From Aliidiomarina sp. B3213 (GTDB taxonomy: Bacteria > Pseudomonadota > Gammaproteobacteria > Enterobacterales > Alteromonadaceae), in contig NZ_QMKJ01000004.1 in the NCBI RefSeq assembly GCF_003290085.1, positions 186,001 to 250,000 of the forward strand: a stretch of DNA of 64,000 nt, written 5' to 3'. The notes beneath the pieces were generated by a model that ran no database searches, was not told the origin of the DNA, and saw only the letters and a program-made list of their open reading frames with translations. A program made the translations under genes and the position numbers. Shown here piece after piece: positions 19,411 to 29,390 of the stretch (positions within the stretch are counted from its first letter, which is position 1; every line of letters begins with the position of its first letter).

Positions 19411-19510
19411 AGATCCCCCAAAAAATATCGCTAGCAAATATGATAGATAGCGTAGTGTACCAAATCAATTAGGGGAATGCGTAGTCTAAACATAAGAAAA
19501 TTGGATAAAA

Positions 19511-19541
19511 AAAAGCCAGTTTCGCACCTGAAACTGGCTCT
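19511..19541 (-). terminator. Rho-independent terminator of the tkt-epd-pgk-fba operon
   Basis: GCCAGTTTC and GAAACTGGC make a 9-bp stem with a 6-nt loop. On the minus strand it is followed by TTTTTTTT (from the A-run at 19507-19514), and it lies just past the fba stop. Confidence 0.85.
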
Positions 19542-19557
19542 TTACATTTTTATATCG

Positions 19558-20622
19558 TTATTTGATTACTGCTTTTAGCTCACCAGCTTCATATTTTTGG
19601 AACATAACTTCCAAAGACATTGGCTTGATTTTGCTTGCTTGACCAGCAGTACCAAACGCTTGGTAACGATCGATACAGATATCTTTCATCGCCTGAACCG
19701 TAGTGGTTAAGAATTTACGTGGATCAAACTCAGATTTATTGTGAGCTAAGAAACGACGTACAGCTCCTGTAGACGCTAGGCGTAAGTCGGTGTCGATGTT
19801 CACCTTACGTACACCGTGGCGAATACCTTCCTGGATTTGCTCAACCGGTACACCATAAGTTTCTGGGATTTCACCACCGTACTCGTTAATAATAGCTAGC
19901 CATTCTTGCGGTACCGAAGAAGAACCGTGCATAACCAAGTGAGTATTAGGAATACGCTTGTGAATTTCTTTAATACGGTCGATAGACAAAATGTCACCCG
20001 TTGGTGGACGAGTAAACTTGTATGCGCCATGTGAAGTACCACATGCAATTGCAAGTGCGTCAACTTGTGTTGCTTCAACAAATTGCGCTGCCTCTTCAGG
20101 GTCGGTTAACAATTGGTCGTGAGATAAAGTACCTTCCGCGCCAACGCCGTCCTCTTCACCTGCCTGACCTGTTTCAAGTGAGCCTAAGCAACCTAATTCA
20201 CCTTCCACAGACACGCCACACGCGTGAGCCATTTCTACAGTTCTACGCGTTACGTCTACGTTGTAGTCGTATTCAGCGGGAGTCTTACCGTCTTCACGCA
20301 ATGAACCGTCCATCATAACTGAACTGAATCCAAGCTGAATAGAACGTTGGCAAACCGCCGGAGATGTTCCGTGGTCTTGGTGCATTACCACAGGAATATG
20401 CGGAAATTCTTCCACTGCCGCCAGAATGAGGTGGCGTAAGAACGGCGCACCGGCATATTTCCTAGCGCCAGCCGAGGCTTGAACAATTACTGGACTGTTG
20501 GTTTCGTCCGCCGCTTCCATAATGGCGCGCATCTGCTCTAAGTTGTTCACATTAAATGCTGGTACCCCGTAGCCATTCTCTGCTGCGTGGTCTAGCAATT
20601 GGCGCATTGAAACTAATGCCAT
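19558..20622 (-). CDS. fba: Class II fructose-bisphosphate aldolase
   Basis: Cleaves fructose-1,6-bisphosphate to dihydroxyacetone phosphate and glyceraldehyde-3-phosphate, and catalyses the reverse. 354 residues. Zinc ligands appear in [16 protein letters not shown] and [18 protein letters not shown] and VNIDTDLR bind substrate. The sequence is closer to the long class IIB (cbbA-like) subtype than to E. coli FbaA (inference from motif spacing). It is the last gene of the carbohydrate operon, 48 bp after pgk. Confidence 0.95.
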   Translation of the reverse strand: MALVSMRQLLDHAAENGYGVPAFNVNNLEQMRAIMEAADETNSPVIVQASAGARKYAGAPFLRHLILAAVEEFPHIPVVMHQDHGTSPAVCQRSIQLGFSSVMMDGSLREDGKTPAEYDYNVDVTRRTVEMAHACGVSVEGELGCLGSLETGQAGEEDGVGAEGTLSHDQLLTDPEEAAQFVEATQVDALAIACGTSHGAYKFTRPPTGDILSIDRIKEIHKRIPNTHLVMHGSSSVPQEWLAIINEYGGEIPETYGVPVEQIQEGIRHGVRKVNIDTDLRLASTGAVRRFLAHNKSEFDPRKFLTTTVQAMKDICIDRYQAFGTAGQASKIKPMSLEVMFQKYEAGELKAVIK

Positions 20623-20670
20623 TGGAAACTCCTTTCTCTTTTAAATTTGTATATCTAATCAGCTTATAAT

Positions 20671-21852
20671 TTATGAATCTTGCCCACGCGCCTGCAGAAT
20701 TGCAACCGCGGGTAGGGTTTTACCTTCTAAAAACTCAAGGAAGGCACCACCACCGGTCGATATGTACGAAATATCGTCGGCAATACCGTATTTATCGATT
20801 GCGGCTAGTGTGTCACCACCACCAGCAATACTAAAAGCCTGACTCTCCGCAATAGCGCGCGCTAGCTTCTCTGTACCCTGGCCGAAAGCGTCGAATTCAA
20901 ACACGCCTACAGGGCCGTTCCACACGATTGTTCCTGCACTTTTCAAAAGCTCTGCCAGCTGCTCAGAAGTGTCAGGGCCAATGTCAAAGATCATGTCTTC
21001 ATCGCTCACGTCTTGAACGGCCTTCGTTGCAGCTACCGCATCGTCCGCGAATTTATCACCAACAACTACGTCAGTTGGAACAGGAATGTCTGCACCACGG
21101 GTTTTTGCAGACTCTGATAAACGCTGTGCTTCAGATACTAAGTCTTCCTCGTATAGCGATTTCCCAACACCATGGCCTGCTGCTTTGATAAACGTATTCG
21201 CGATACCACCACCAACAATTAGTTGGTCTACTTTACGCACCAGTGAATTAAGCACCATAAGTTTAGTGGATACTTTTGAGCCACCGACAATAGCAACCAA
21301 TGGGCGCTTCGGGTTTTCTAACGCTTTACCTAAAGCGTCGAGTTCGTTAGCGAGCAAAGGGCCTGCACAAGCTACCGGTGCATACTGAGCAACGCCGTAT
21401 GTAGAAGCTTGAGCACGGTGCGCTGTGCCGAATGCGTCCATAACAAACACATCACAAAGCGCGGCTAATTTCTTGGCTAACTCTGGATCGTTCTTTTTCT
21501 CGCCCGCGTTAAAACGTACGTTCTCAAACACCACTAATTCACCGCCAGCAACCTCTACGCCCTCTAGGTAATTAGACTCTAGGCGAACGGGGAATGACAA
21601 TTTTGCTTCGAGATAACGCACCACTGGACTCATCGAGAATGCTTCGTCGTAAACACCTTCTTCAGGACGACCCAAATGCGACATCACCATAACTTTCGCA
21701 CCTTGCTGCAGTGCACGCTCAATAGTTGGTAGTGCTGCACGCAGTCGTGCGTCTGAGGTCACTTTGCCGTCTTTTACCGGCACGTTTAAGTCTTCACGAA
21801 TTAACACACGCTTACCGCGTAAATCCATATTTTCCATTAACTGGATAGTCAT
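20671..21852 (-). CDS. pgk: Phosphoglycerate kinase
   Basis: Transfers phosphate between 1,3-bisphosphoglycerate and ADP in glycolysis. 393 residues. Hallmarks include [17 protein letters not shown] at the N-terminus, [44 protein letters not shown] in the hinge region and [14 protein letters not shown] at the C-terminus. Its ATG overlaps the epd stop by four bases, so translation is coupled. Confidence 0.97.
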   Translation of the reverse strand: MTIQLMENMDLRGKRVLIREDLNVPVKDGKVTSDARLRAALPTIERALQQGAKVMVMSHLGRPEEGVYDEAFSMSPVVRYLEAKLSFPVRLESNYLEGVEVAGGELVVFENVRFNAGEKKNDPELAKKLAALCDVFVMDAFGTAHRAQASTYGVAQYAPVACAGPLLANELDALGKALENPKRPLVAIVGGSKVSTKLMVLNSLVRKVDQLIVGGGIANTFIKAAGHGVGKSLYEEDLVSEAQRLSESAKTRGADIPVPTDVVVGDKFADDAVAATKAVQDVSDEDMIFDIGPDTSEQLAELLKSAGTIVWNGPVGVFEFDAFGQGTEKLARAIAESQAFSIAGGGDTLAAIDKYGIADDISYISTGGGAFLEFLEGKTLPAVAILQARGQDS

Positions 21853-22904
21853 GTTCTTTCCTCTAAGTATTTCTCATTCTGTTCAATTAACCGACCTACA
21901 TCTACGGTGGTGTCTAGCAACCTGTTAGCGAAGCCCCATTCGTTGTCGCACCAACTCAGTATTTTCACCAACCGTTTGTGGCTCACTCGAGTTTGAGTGC
22001 TGTCGACAATGCACGAACGAGGATCGTGAATATAATCTGAAGAAACTAGCGGAGTTTGTTCAAATCCAAGAATGCCTGCCAAACTTCCTAATGAAGCCTT
22101 TTCTAGCGCGCTGTTCACCGCTGCAATCGAAACGTCAGTTTCCAGAGTCACACTTAGGTCCATAGCGGTTACGTTGGTGGTAGGCACCCGCACTGCAATG
22201 GCTTCAAAACGACCTGCAAACTTCGGTAAAATTCTTTCAATTCCGCGCGCCAAACGGGTATCGACGGGAATAATAGACTGCGAAGCAGACCTAGCCAATC
22301 TCATGTCAGAATGATAACTGTCCATGACTTGTTGATCATTCATCACCGAGTGAATAGTGGTTATCGTGCCGCTATCAACACCAAATGCTTCATCCAGAGC
22401 TTGAATAATTGGAACGATACAATTAGTGGTACACGAGCCATTCGAAATAATTCGGTGCTCTGGCTGCAAGAGTGAATCATTCACTCCCTGAATAATTGTC
22501 GCATCTACGTCTGGGTCGGCAGGGTGAGAGAAGATGACGCGTTTTGCGCCAGCTTCAATATGAGCTTGCGCATGCTCCCGGCTATGGAAAACACCCGTGC
22601 AGTCTATCACCACGTCAACATTCAAGGCTTCCCAAGGAAGCTCATGGAGCTCCGAAATGTGAGACACCTCAACCGCTTTACCATCTATTTGAAGCTTTCC
22701 GTTTACACTTTCAACTTGAGCCTGAAAACGTCCATGCGTTGTGTCGTATTTCAGTAGGTGAGCCATTGCGTCGATTTCTGCAAGCTCATTCACCGCCACA
22801 ATTTCAATCGCATTAGCATTGGAAGATTCAATCCAAGCACGCAAAAGGCTTCGGCCAATACGACCGAAACCATTAATAGCAACTCGAATCGGAGCCCTTT
22901 GCAT
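21849..22904 (-). CDS. epd: D-erythrose-4-phosphate dehydrogenase
   Basis: A GapA-like NAD-dependent dehydrogenase of 351 residues. It has the NAD-binding [14 protein letters not shown] and the catalytic [12 protein letters not shown]. The sequence is closer to E. coli Epd than to GapA ([48 protein letters not shown]). Epd oxidises erythrose-4-phosphate to 4-phosphoerythronate for pyridoxal phosphate synthesis. Its ATG directly follows the tkt stop (TAAATG). Some homologues also act on glyceraldehyde-3-phosphate, so a gap role cannot be excluded; pdxA of the same cofactor pathway is at 39.7 kb. Confidence 0.9.
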   Translation of the reverse strand: MQRAPIRVAINGFGRIGRSLLRAWIESSNANAIEIVAVNELAEIDAMAHLLKYDTTHGRFQAQVESVNGKLQIDGKAVEVSHISELHELPWEALNVDVVIDCTGVFHSREHAQAHIEAGAKRVIFSHPADPDVDATIIQGVNDSLLQPEHRIISNGSCTTNCIVPIIQALDEAFGVDSGTITTIHSVMNDQQVMDSYHSDMRLARSASQSIIPVDTRLARGIERILPKFAGRFEAIAVRVPTTNVTAMDLSVTLETDVSIAAVNSALEKASLGSLAGILGFEQTPLVSSDYIHDPRSCIVDSTQTRVSHKRLVKILSWCDNEWGFANRLLDTTVDVGRLIEQNEKYLEERT

Positions 22905-24896
22905 TTAAACCTCTTTCGCCAGCGCTACAAGGTTGTCTACAGTAAAGCCAAAGTGCTTGAACAAATCTCCTGCAGGAGCAGACTCACCATAGGTAGTCAT
23001 ACCTAACACTTTGCCGTCTAGGCCCACATACTTGTTCCAGAAGTCAGCAATACCTGCTTCCACAGCTATTCTGCGACGTACTTTTGCAGGTAGAACTTCT
23101 TCACGATACTCGGGTTCTTGCATATCAAAAACACAGGTGCTTGGCATAGAAACAACACGCACGTTCTCACCTTGCTCGGTAAGTTTCTCTGCGGCTTCTA
23201 CAGCTAAAGCCACTTCAGAGCCCGTGGCAATTAGAATTAAGTCTGGCTCGCCAGCACTGTCTTTTAAGATGTAACCACCGCGGCGAATGTTTACCAATTG
23301 CTCTGGTGTACGCTCTTGTTGCGCTAAACCTTGGCGAGTAAACACGAGTGCAGAAGGCCCGTCGTAACGCTCAACGCCAGCTTGCCAAGCAATCGCTGAT
23401 TCAACTTGGTCACAAGGGCGCCAAGTTTGCATATTCGGAGTCATACGCAAGCTTGCAATTTGCTCTACCGGTTGGTGAGTTGGTCCGTCTTCTCCTAAGC
23501 CAATTGAGTCGTGCGTGTACACATAAACAACAGGCTGCTTCATAAGTGCAGACATACGTACTGCATTACGCGCGTATTCCATAAACATAAGGAACGTTGC
23601 ACCGTAAGGTTTAAAGCCACCGTGCAATGCGATGCCATTCATAATTGCCGACATGCCAAATTCACGCACACCGTAATAAATATAATTGCCGTCTGCGTCT
23701 TTCGCAGAAACGGGTTTACTGTCGTTCCAAAGTGTTAGGTTCGAACCAGCAAGGTCTGCAGAACCGCCCAGTAATTCCGGTAACATTGGGCCAATCTCAT
23801 TCAAAGCATTTTGAGAGGCTTTACGCGTAGCAATACCTTCTGGGTTTGCTTGCAAACGCTCTGTCCATTGGTCTGTTTTCTCGCGCCAGTCTTCAGGTAA
23901 TTTACCTGCCATTCTGCGTTCAAACTCTTTTGCCAACTCAGGAAACTCTTGGCGATAAGCATCCATTAGCTCATTCCAAGCGGCTTCTTGTTTTCGACCT
24001 GCATCTTGTGCCGACCAATCACGCATTACATCTTCAGGCACTTCGAACGGACCATGTTCCCAACCCAACTCTTTACGTGCTAATGCAATTTCGTCATCAC
24101 CTAAAGGTGCGCCGTGGCAGCTTTCTTTACCTTGCTTGTTAGGAGAACCAAAACCAATAACTGTTTTACAAATAATCATGGTTGGACGGTCTGTTTCTTG
24201 ACGTGCTGCTTCAATGGCAGTTTTCACTTCAGTACTGTTGTGTCCGTCTACGTTACGAATGACATGCCAGCCGTAACTTTCGAATCTTTTTGCAGTGTCG
24301 TCGGTAAACCATCCTTCAACTTCACCATCGATGGAAATACCGTTGTCGTCGTAGAACGCAATCAGTTTACCCAAACCTAAAGTGCCTGCTAGAGAGCACA
24401 CTTCATGAGAAATGCCTTCCATTAAACAGCCGTCGCCTAAGAAGGTATATGTGTAGTGGTCCACAATCGGGAAGTTAGGCTTGTTGAACTGTGCCGCCAG
24501 CGTTTTCTCTGCCAAAGCCATGCCCACAGCATTCGCGATACCTTGCCCCAAAGGCCCAGTTGTTGTTTCTACGCCTGGCGTATATCCATACTCTGGGTGA
24601 CCTGGTGTTTTAGAATGTAACTGCCTAAATTGCTTGAGATCTTCAATCGACAATGCATAGCCGGTGAGGTGCAGCAATGAATAAATAAGCATTGAACCGT
24701 GGCCGTTCGACAGAACAAATCGGTCGCGGTTCGCCCATTCAGGGTTCAACGGGTTATGAGTCATGTAATCGCGCCATAGAACTTCAGCGATGTCTGCCAT
24801 ACCCATAGGCGCACCCGGGTGACCGGATTTTGCTTTTTGTACTGCATCCATGCTGAGTGCACGAATTGCGTTCGCTAACTTGCGACGATCTGTCAT
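22905..24896 (-). CDS. tkt: Transketolase
   Basis: Thiamine-diphosphate enzyme of the non-oxidative pentose phosphate pathway, 663 residues as in E. coli TktA. Visible: [20 protein letters not shown], the ThDP-binding [18 protein letters not shown], substrate-binding SCHGAPLG, and the pyrimidine domain [21 protein letters not shown]. It leads the operon tkt-epd-pgk-fba; the product erythrose-4-phosphate is the substrate of the next enzyme. The promoter must lie in the 225-bp region shared with metK. Confidence 0.97.
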   Translation of the reverse strand: MTDRRKLANAIRALSMDAVQKAKSGHPGAPMGMADIAEVLWRDYMTHNPLNPEWANRDRFVLSNGHGSMLIYSLLHLTGYALSIEDLKQFRQLHSKTPGHPEYGYTPGVETTTGPLGQGIANAVGMALAEKTLAAQFNKPNFPIVDHYTYTFLGDGCLMEGISHEVCSLAGTLGLGKLIAFYDDNGISIDGEVEGWFTDDTAKRFESYGWHVIRNVDGHNSTEVKTAIEAARQETDRPTMIICKTVIGFGSPNKQGKESCHGAPLGDDEIALARKELGWEHGPFEVPEDVMRDWSAQDAGRKQEAAWNELMDAYRQEFPELAKEFERRMAGKLPEDWREKTDQWTERLQANPEGIATRKASQNALNEIGPMLPELLGGSADLAGSNLTLWNDSKPVSAKDADGNYIYYGVREFGMSAIMNGIALHGGFKPYGATFLMFMEYARNAVRMSALMKQPVVYVYTHDSIGLGEDGPTHQPVEQIASLRMTPNMQTWRPCDQVESAIAWQAGVERYDGPSALVFTRQGLAQQERTPEQLVNIRRGGYILKDSAGEPDLILIATGSEVALAVEAAEKLTEQGENVRVVSMPSTCVFDMQEPEYREEVLPAKVRRRIAVEAGIADFWNKYVGLDGKVLGMTTYGESAPAGDLFKHFGFTVDNLVALAKEV

Positions 24897-25005
24897 GTTT
24901 AAAGCCCCTTTTGCTTTTATTCAACCACACGTATTTCGCATGGCGCGATATTGTCTATCATCTGCCGTTTTGGCGCAAATTAAAGCGTGGGATATTTCTC
25001 TATTT

Positions 25006-25029
25006 AGACTTTTAGACGTCTAAAACTAG
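25006..25029 (+). promoter_or_regulatory. MetJ operator (met boxes) upstream of metK
   Basis: Three tandem 8-mers can be read: AGACTTTT (25006-25013), AGACGTCT (25014-25021) and AAAACTAG (25022-25029). The middle one is a perfect match to the MetJ met-box consensus; the outer two are degenerate. MetJ with AdoMet represses methionine and AdoMet synthesis genes in gammaproteobacteria. The site lies 93 bp before the metK ATG. tkt is divergent and could be affected, though no evidence suggests it. Confidence 0.75.
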
Positions 25030-25121
25030 ATTTATTTTTTATTTTCGGGTAGTCTTCTTGGCAAATTGCTTCGTAACAGTTGAAACTACGAACCTACCAC
25101 CTATAAAGAGTACACAAATTT

Positions 25122-26264
25122 ATGACACGTCATGTTTTCACCTCAGAATCGGTTTCTGAAGGACATCCAGACAAAATTGCCGACCAAATTTCTGATGCAG
25201 TGCTAGATGCGATTCTAGAACAAGACCCTAGGGCGCGAGTTGCCTGTGAGACTTTCGTGAAAACCGGCATGGTTCTCGTAGGTGGCGAAATCAATACGTC
25301 TGCGTGGGTAGATATCGAAGAGCTTACCCGCGAAACTGTTCGCAACATCGGCTATACCCATTCAGATATGGGTTTTGACGGAAGTAGCTGTGCGGTACTG
25401 AATGCAATCGGTAAACAGTCGTCTGACATTAACCAAGGAGTTGACCGCGGTGACCCTGCGGAACAAGGCGCAGGCGACCAAGGTTTGATGTTTGGCTACG
25501 CCTCTGATGAAACCAAAGAGCTAATGCCAGCACCGGTAATGTATTCTCACAAGCTAGTACAGCGACAAGCTGAAGTTCGTAGAGGCGAATTGCCATGGTT
25601 GCGACCAGACGCAAAAAGTCAGCTTACATTTGTATATGAAGACGGAAAGCCAGTAGGTATTGATGCAGTAGTACTGTCTACTCAACACAGCGAAGACGTT
25701 ACGTTAGAGCAAGTACGTGAAGCGGTTATGGAAACCATTATTAAGCCGGTGCTTCCAGCAGAGTGGCTACATAAAGATACTCAGTTCCACATCAACCCAA
25801 CAGGCCGTTTTGTTATTGGTGGGCCTATGGGTGACTGCGGTCTAACAGGTCGAAAAATTATCGTAGATACCTATGGTGGTATGGCACGCCACGGTGGTGG
25901 TGCGTTCTCAGGTAAGGATCCTTCAAAAGTAGACCGCAGTGCCGCGTATGCTGCACGCTATGTTGCTAAGAACATTGTTGCAGCGGGTTTAGCTAGCCGC
26001 TGTGAGCTACAAGTGTCTTACGCGATTGGAGTTGCTGAGCCAACATCAATTAGTATCGATACTTTCGGTACTAGCCCATACAGCGAAGAGACCTTAATTA
26101 AGTTGGTGCGTGAGCACTTTGATCTGCGTCCATACGGGCTTATTCAAATGCTCGATTTGGAACGTCCGATATATAAGCCAACTGCAGCATATGGTCACTT
26201 TGGTCGTGATTTGTTCCCATGGGAAAAAACCGACAAAGCTGAACTTTTGAAGAACTCTGTGTAA
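25122..26264 (+). CDS. metK: S-adenosylmethionine synthetase
   Basis: Makes AdoMet from methionine and ATP. 380 residues; signature sequences are [20 protein letters not shown] at the start, [12 protein letters not shown] for ATP, the [19 protein letters not shown] phosphate loop and DLFPWEK near the C-terminus. AAAGAG lies about 11 nt before the ATG. A met-box operator upstream implies repression by MetJ. It is followed three bases later by rsmE. Confidence 0.98.
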   Translation: MTRHVFTSESVSEGHPDKIADQISDAVLDAILEQDPRARVACETFVKTGMVLVGGEINTSAWVDIEELTRETVRNIGYTHSDMGFDGSSCAVLNAIGKQSSDINQGVDRGDPAEQGAGDQGLMFGYASDETKELMPAPVMYSHKLVQRQAEVRRGELPWLRPDAKSQLTFVYEDGKPVGIDAVVLSTQHSEDVTLEQVREAVMETIIKPVLPAEWLHKDTQFHINPTGRFVIGGPMGDCGLTGRKIIVDTYGGMARHGGGAFSGKDPSKVDRSAAYAARYVAKNIVAAGLASRCELQVSYAIGVAEPTSISIDTFGTSPYSEETLIKLVREHFDLRPYGLIQMLDLERPIYKPTAAYGHFGRDLFPWEKTDKAELLKNSV

Positions 26265-26266
26265 GC

Positions 26267-26995
26267 ATGAGAGTTCCACGAATATACCATTCAGCCCCAC
26301 TTCAGGTGGGGCAAAATATAGCATTAGATCCTGATGCCGCTAACCATGTTGGTCGCGTTCTTCGGCTAACAGATGGAGCAAAAGTAGAGTTATTTTGTGG
26401 CGATCATTGTAGTTATTTCGGAACTATTACTTCGGCGTCGAAAAAGCATGTTCAGGTAGCCATCGAGAGCAAACAGCCCACTGAAACAGAGTCACCTATT
26501 CGTATTCATTTGGCGCAGGGTATTTCTCGTGGTGACCGTATGGATTTTGCATTGCAAAAGTCCGTTGAACTTGGCGTACACACAATAACCCCAATATTTA
26601 CAGAAAGATGCACAGTAAAGCTACAAGGCGAACGGTTAGAAAAGAAACTGCAACAGTGGCAAAAAATAGTGGTTAGCGCCTGTGAGCAAAGTGGTAGGAA
26701 TTTCGTGCCGCAAGTGAATCCTGCTATTACGCTAGAACAATGGTTGCAGCAGAATTCAGAACAACGTGTATTAGTGTTAGACCCAACTGCGAAACATAGT
26801 ATTGCTCAACTCGATAAATCAGATGCATTCGGGCTCGTTATTGGCCCTGAAGGTGGGCTGAGTGAACAAGAAATAGAACATTGTATAACGCAAGGTGCAA
26901 AAGGCGTGCTGTTAGGTCCGCGTATTTTAAGAACAGAAACTGCTGCGCTCGCAGCCTTAACCGCGTTACAATTAAAGTTTGGAGACCTTCAATAA
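26267..26995 (+). CDS. rsmE: 16S rRNA m3U1498 methyltransferase
   Basis: A 242-residue SPOUT-class methyltransferase. The N-terminal PUA-like barrel (RVPRIYHSAPLQVGQNIAL) and the C-terminal knot (LVIGPEGGLSEQEIE, VLLGPRILRTETAALAAL) match RsmE, which methylates U1498 of 16S rRNA using AdoMet. It begins two bases after the metK stop and precedes gshB, the same order as in E. coli. Confidence 0.94.
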   Translation: MRVPRIYHSAPLQVGQNIALDPDAANHVGRVLRLTDGAKVELFCGDHCSYFGTITSASKKHVQVAIESKQPTETESPIRIHLAQGISRGDRMDFALQKSVELGVHTITPIFTERCTVKLQGERLEKKLQQWQKIVVSACEQSGRNFVPQVNPAITLEQWLQQNSEQRVLVLDPTAKHSIAQLDKSDAFGLVIGPEGGLSEQEIEHCITQGAKGVLLGPRILRTETAALAALTALQLKFGDLQ

Positions 26996-27010
26996 CCTTT
27001 CGGAGTGTGT

Positions 27011-27961
27011 ATGGCTCGTATCGGCATCGTGATGGATCCCATCGCAACTATTACCCCCTACAAAGACACCAGTTTTCGTCTTGCGCTCGAAGGTCAGAGC
27101 CGAGGGCATGACTTATTTTATTTAGAACTTAAAGACTTATTCGTTGAAAATGGCACGCCTTACGGTCAAGTAAAAAGCTTAGAAGTTCGGGACCAAAATC
27201 AAGATTTCTACACCTTGGGTGAGCAGCAAACAATAAAGCTGGGTGAGTTAGACGCCATTATTATGCGCAAAGATCCACCGTTCGATACCGAGTTTGTTTA
27301 TGCGACACACATACTCGACCTTGCGAAAAGAGACGGCGCACTGATAGCTAACAATCCGCAGAGTCTTAGAGACTGCAGCGAAAAGCTATTCACAGCTTGG
27401 TTCCCCGAGCATATTCCAGCAACTTTAGTCACTCGCGACGCTCAGCAAATCCGTAAATTCCATGAAAAACATGGCACAGTTATCATGAAACCGCTTGATG
27501 GCATGGGCGGTGCGTCTATATTTAAAGTGAATCCTGATGGAAACAACTTAGGCGTCATCATTGAAACCCTAACAGAGCATGGTTCTCGATACGCGATGGC
27601 GCAGCAGTTTTTGCCTGAAATTGTCGACGGCGATAAGCGTATTCTGATTATTAATGGCGAGCCAGTACCTTACGCACTAGCGCGAATTCCGAGTAAAGGT
27701 GAGACGCGAGGCAACTTAGCCGCAGGAGGTACAGGTCGTGCGCAACCACTTTCAGACACTGACTGGGAAGTAGCAAGAGCTATCGGTCCAATCCTGAAAG
27801 AGAAAGGCTTATATTTAGTTGGGTTGGATGTGATAGGTAATAAAATTACTGAAATTAATGTCACCAGCCCTACCTGCATGAGAGAAATTGAAGCGGCCTT
27901 CGACATTAACATTGCAAAGCAGTTCTTTGAGGCAATTGAAGCAGACTTCACGCGCAACTGA
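27011..27961 (+). CDS. gshB: Glutathione synthetase
   Basis: ATP-grasp ligase joining glutamyl-cysteine and glycine. About 316 residues. Start taken at the ATG at 27011, with CGGAG 5 nt upstream; a GTG six bases earlier would overlap that ribosome site. ARIGIVMDPIATITPYKDTS, the MRKDPPFDTEFVY substrate loop, the ATP-grasp KPLDGMGGASIFKV and the C-terminal EINVTSPTCMREIE identify it. It is flanked by rsmE and yqgE. Confidence 0.96.
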   Translation: MARIGIVMDPIATITPYKDTSFRLALEGQSRGHDLFYLELKDLFVENGTPYGQVKSLEVRDQNQDFYTLGEQQTIKLGELDAIIMRKDPPFDTEFVYATHILDLAKRDGALIANNPQSLRDCSEKLFTAWFPEHIPATLVTRDAQQIRKFHEKHGTVIMKPLDGMGGASIFKVNPDGNNLGVIIETLTEHGSRYAMAQQFLPEIVDGDKRILIINGEPVPYALARIPSKGETRGNLAAGGTGRAQPLSDTDWEVARAIGPILKEKGLYLVGLDVIGNKITEINVTSPTCMREIEAAFDINIAKQFFEAIEADFTRN

Positions 27962-27983
27962 AGACGTGAACTAGGTGGTACTT

Positions 27984-28553
27984 TTGACAGAAACGATTGA
28001 AAGCTTTCAAAACCATTTCCTGATTGCTATGCCAGGTTTAGAAGACCCTTTTTTTAATCGGTCTGTAACCTATATTTGCGAGCACAACCAAGACGGGGCC
28101 ATGGGCTTGATTGTGAACCAACCGGTAGAGTTCTCTTTGCTTAAACTATTAGAGCAAATTGAGATTACTCCTCCGCAGGGTGCAAAGTTAGACAACAAGC
28201 CAGTTTACGCTGGAGGCCCAGTTGCGACCGACCGTGGCTTCGTTTTACACACGCCACAAAAAGGTTGGAAAAGTAGCTTACAGTTGAGCGACGACATCAT
28301 GGTCACAACTTCCAAAGATATATTGGCGGCATTTGGCTCTGACAGCGCACCGCACGACTACTTGCTTACGCTGGGGTATGCTGGGTGGGAAGCTGGCCAA
28401 CTGGAAGAAGAAATTGCGGAAAACAGCTGGCTAACTATTCCGGCCGACGCCGACATCCTGTTTCATACCCCAAGCAACGAGCGCTGGGAGAAGGCTACCA
28501 GCAAGCTGGGTATCGACATGTGGCAGTTAAGTAGCCAAGCGGGACACGCCTAA
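27984..28553 (+). CDS. yqgE: YqgE/AlgH family protein (UPF0301)
   Basis: A protein of about 189 residues from the YqgE/AlgH (DUF179) family; HFLIAMPGLEDPFFNRSVTY, HNQDGAMGLIVNQP and VYAGGPVATDRGFVLH are characteristic. The molecular function is unknown. I prefer a TTG start at 27984 because AGGTGG lies 5 nt upstream and the encoded N-terminus then resembles homologues; a GTG at 27975 overlaps that ribosome site. It is 3 bp from yqgF, the usual partner. Confidence 0.92.
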   Translation: MTETIESFQNHFLIAMPGLEDPFFNRSVTYICEHNQDGAMGLIVNQPVEFSLLKLLEQIEITPPQGAKLDNKPVYAGGPVATDRGFVLHTPQKGWKSSLQLSDDIMVTTSKDILAAFGSDSAPHDYLLTLGYAGWEAGQLEEEIAENSWLTIPADADILFHTPSNERWEKATSKLGIDMWQLSSQAGHA

Positions 28554-28556
28554 TTC

Positions 28557-28973
28557 ATGAGCAACGCGATCACTATTCTGGCGTTCGATTTCGGAACTAA
28601 AAGCATTGGCGTTGCTGTGGGGCAAAGTCTAACCGGAAGCGCTACGCCATTGGCAGCCCTAAAAGCCAATGAAGGCAAGCCCAATTGGGAGCTTGTCGAC
28701 AAGCTACTCAAAGAATGGCAACCAAACTTATGCGTCGTGGGTTTGCCACTCAATATGGACGGAACCGAGCAACTGCTTACACAGCAAGCACGAAAGTTCG
28801 CGAATCGCATACACGGCAGATTTGGCATTCAAGTTGAGCTACAAGATGAGCGACTAACAACGGTAAGTGCTCGGGAAGAGATTTTTTCTGAGTATGGCTT
28901 TAAAGGTCTGAGCAAAGATAAGGTAGACAGCGTTTCCGCCTGCTTAATTGCGGAAGACTTTTTCTCGAACTAG
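28557..28973 (+). CDS. yqgF: Holliday junction resolvase-like / pre-16S rRNA nuclease YqgF
   Basis: A 138-residue RNase H-like protein. [16 protein letters not shown] holds the first catalytic aspartate, [12 protein letters not shown] and [13 protein letters not shown] follow, and [14 protein letters not shown] carries the last. The family was first thought to be a Holliday junction resolvase; in E. coli it processes the 5' end of 16S rRNA. Last gene of the metK-rsmE-gshB-yqgE-yqgF run. Confidence 0.94.
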   Translation: MSNAITILAFDFGTKSIGVAVGQSLTGSATPLAALKANEGKPNWELVDKLLKEWQPNLCVVGLPLNMDGTEQLLTQQARKFANRIHGRFGIQVELQDERLTTVSAREEIFSEYGFKGLSKDKVDSVSACLIAEDFFSN

Positions 28974-29029
28974 GAAAATTAGGCAAATACATTCTGAAAA
29001 CGAGAACACCACAACAAAGTTTCAATGAC

Positions 29030-29058
29030 TTGGCGAGTTCATTAACTTTAGTTATAGT
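29030..29058 (+). promoter_or_regulatory. Sigma-70-like promoter for the 29090 gene
   Basis: TTGGCG (29030-29035), a 17-nt spacer, and TATAGT (29053-29058), placing the transcription start about 25 nt before the TTG start codon of the next gene. Supported by a strong ribosome site between them. Confidence 0.6.
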
Positions 29059-29089
29059 GATAGCAGAAACCTATTGAGGAGAGTTAGCT

Positions 29090-29380
29090 TTGTACAGACA
29101 AGAAGAACCGTACCGCATTACGGGGAACACCATTACGCTAATAGACGAGAACAAGCAGTTATTGCTCGTTACACCAGAACGCTTCGACAATATTCTGGTT
29201 AGCCGGTACGGCGTAGAAATGACGGACTGGAAACCAGACCGTCGTCCTGGGGTAAAAAATGTCTATCTCAGCGAATTGTTTAAGCGCGAAAAGCTCTACT
29301 TTTTCGTGAACGCAGGCGGCGTTGAATTCCAGGTCGATTTGAAGTTTGCAGACGCGCCCATTAGCGAAGTTAAGTTTTAA
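29090..29380 (+). CDS. Small conserved-looking protein of unknown function
   Basis: A 96-residue soluble protein, probably beta-rich (TGNTITLIDENKQLLLVTPERFDNILVSRYG), with no signal peptide, membrane segment or motif I recognise. The start is a TTG with GAGGAGAG about 7 nt upstream and a good promoter before that, so expression is well supported even without ATG. The following transglutaminase-like gene begins 10 bp downstream, suggesting an operon. Function unknown. Confidence 0.6.
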   Translation: MYRQEEPYRITGNTITLIDENKQLLLVTPERFDNILVSRYGVEMTDWKPDRRPGVKNVYLSELFKREKLYFFVNAGGVEFQVDLKFADAPISEVKF

Positions 29381-29390
29381 CTTTAACTTT

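Noticed and set aside
25080-25107. TTGAAA and TATAAA as a metK promoter
   Set aside because: Transcription would start about 8 nt before the ATG and exclude the ribosome site; the spacer is only 16 nt. The real promoter is more likely near the met boxes.
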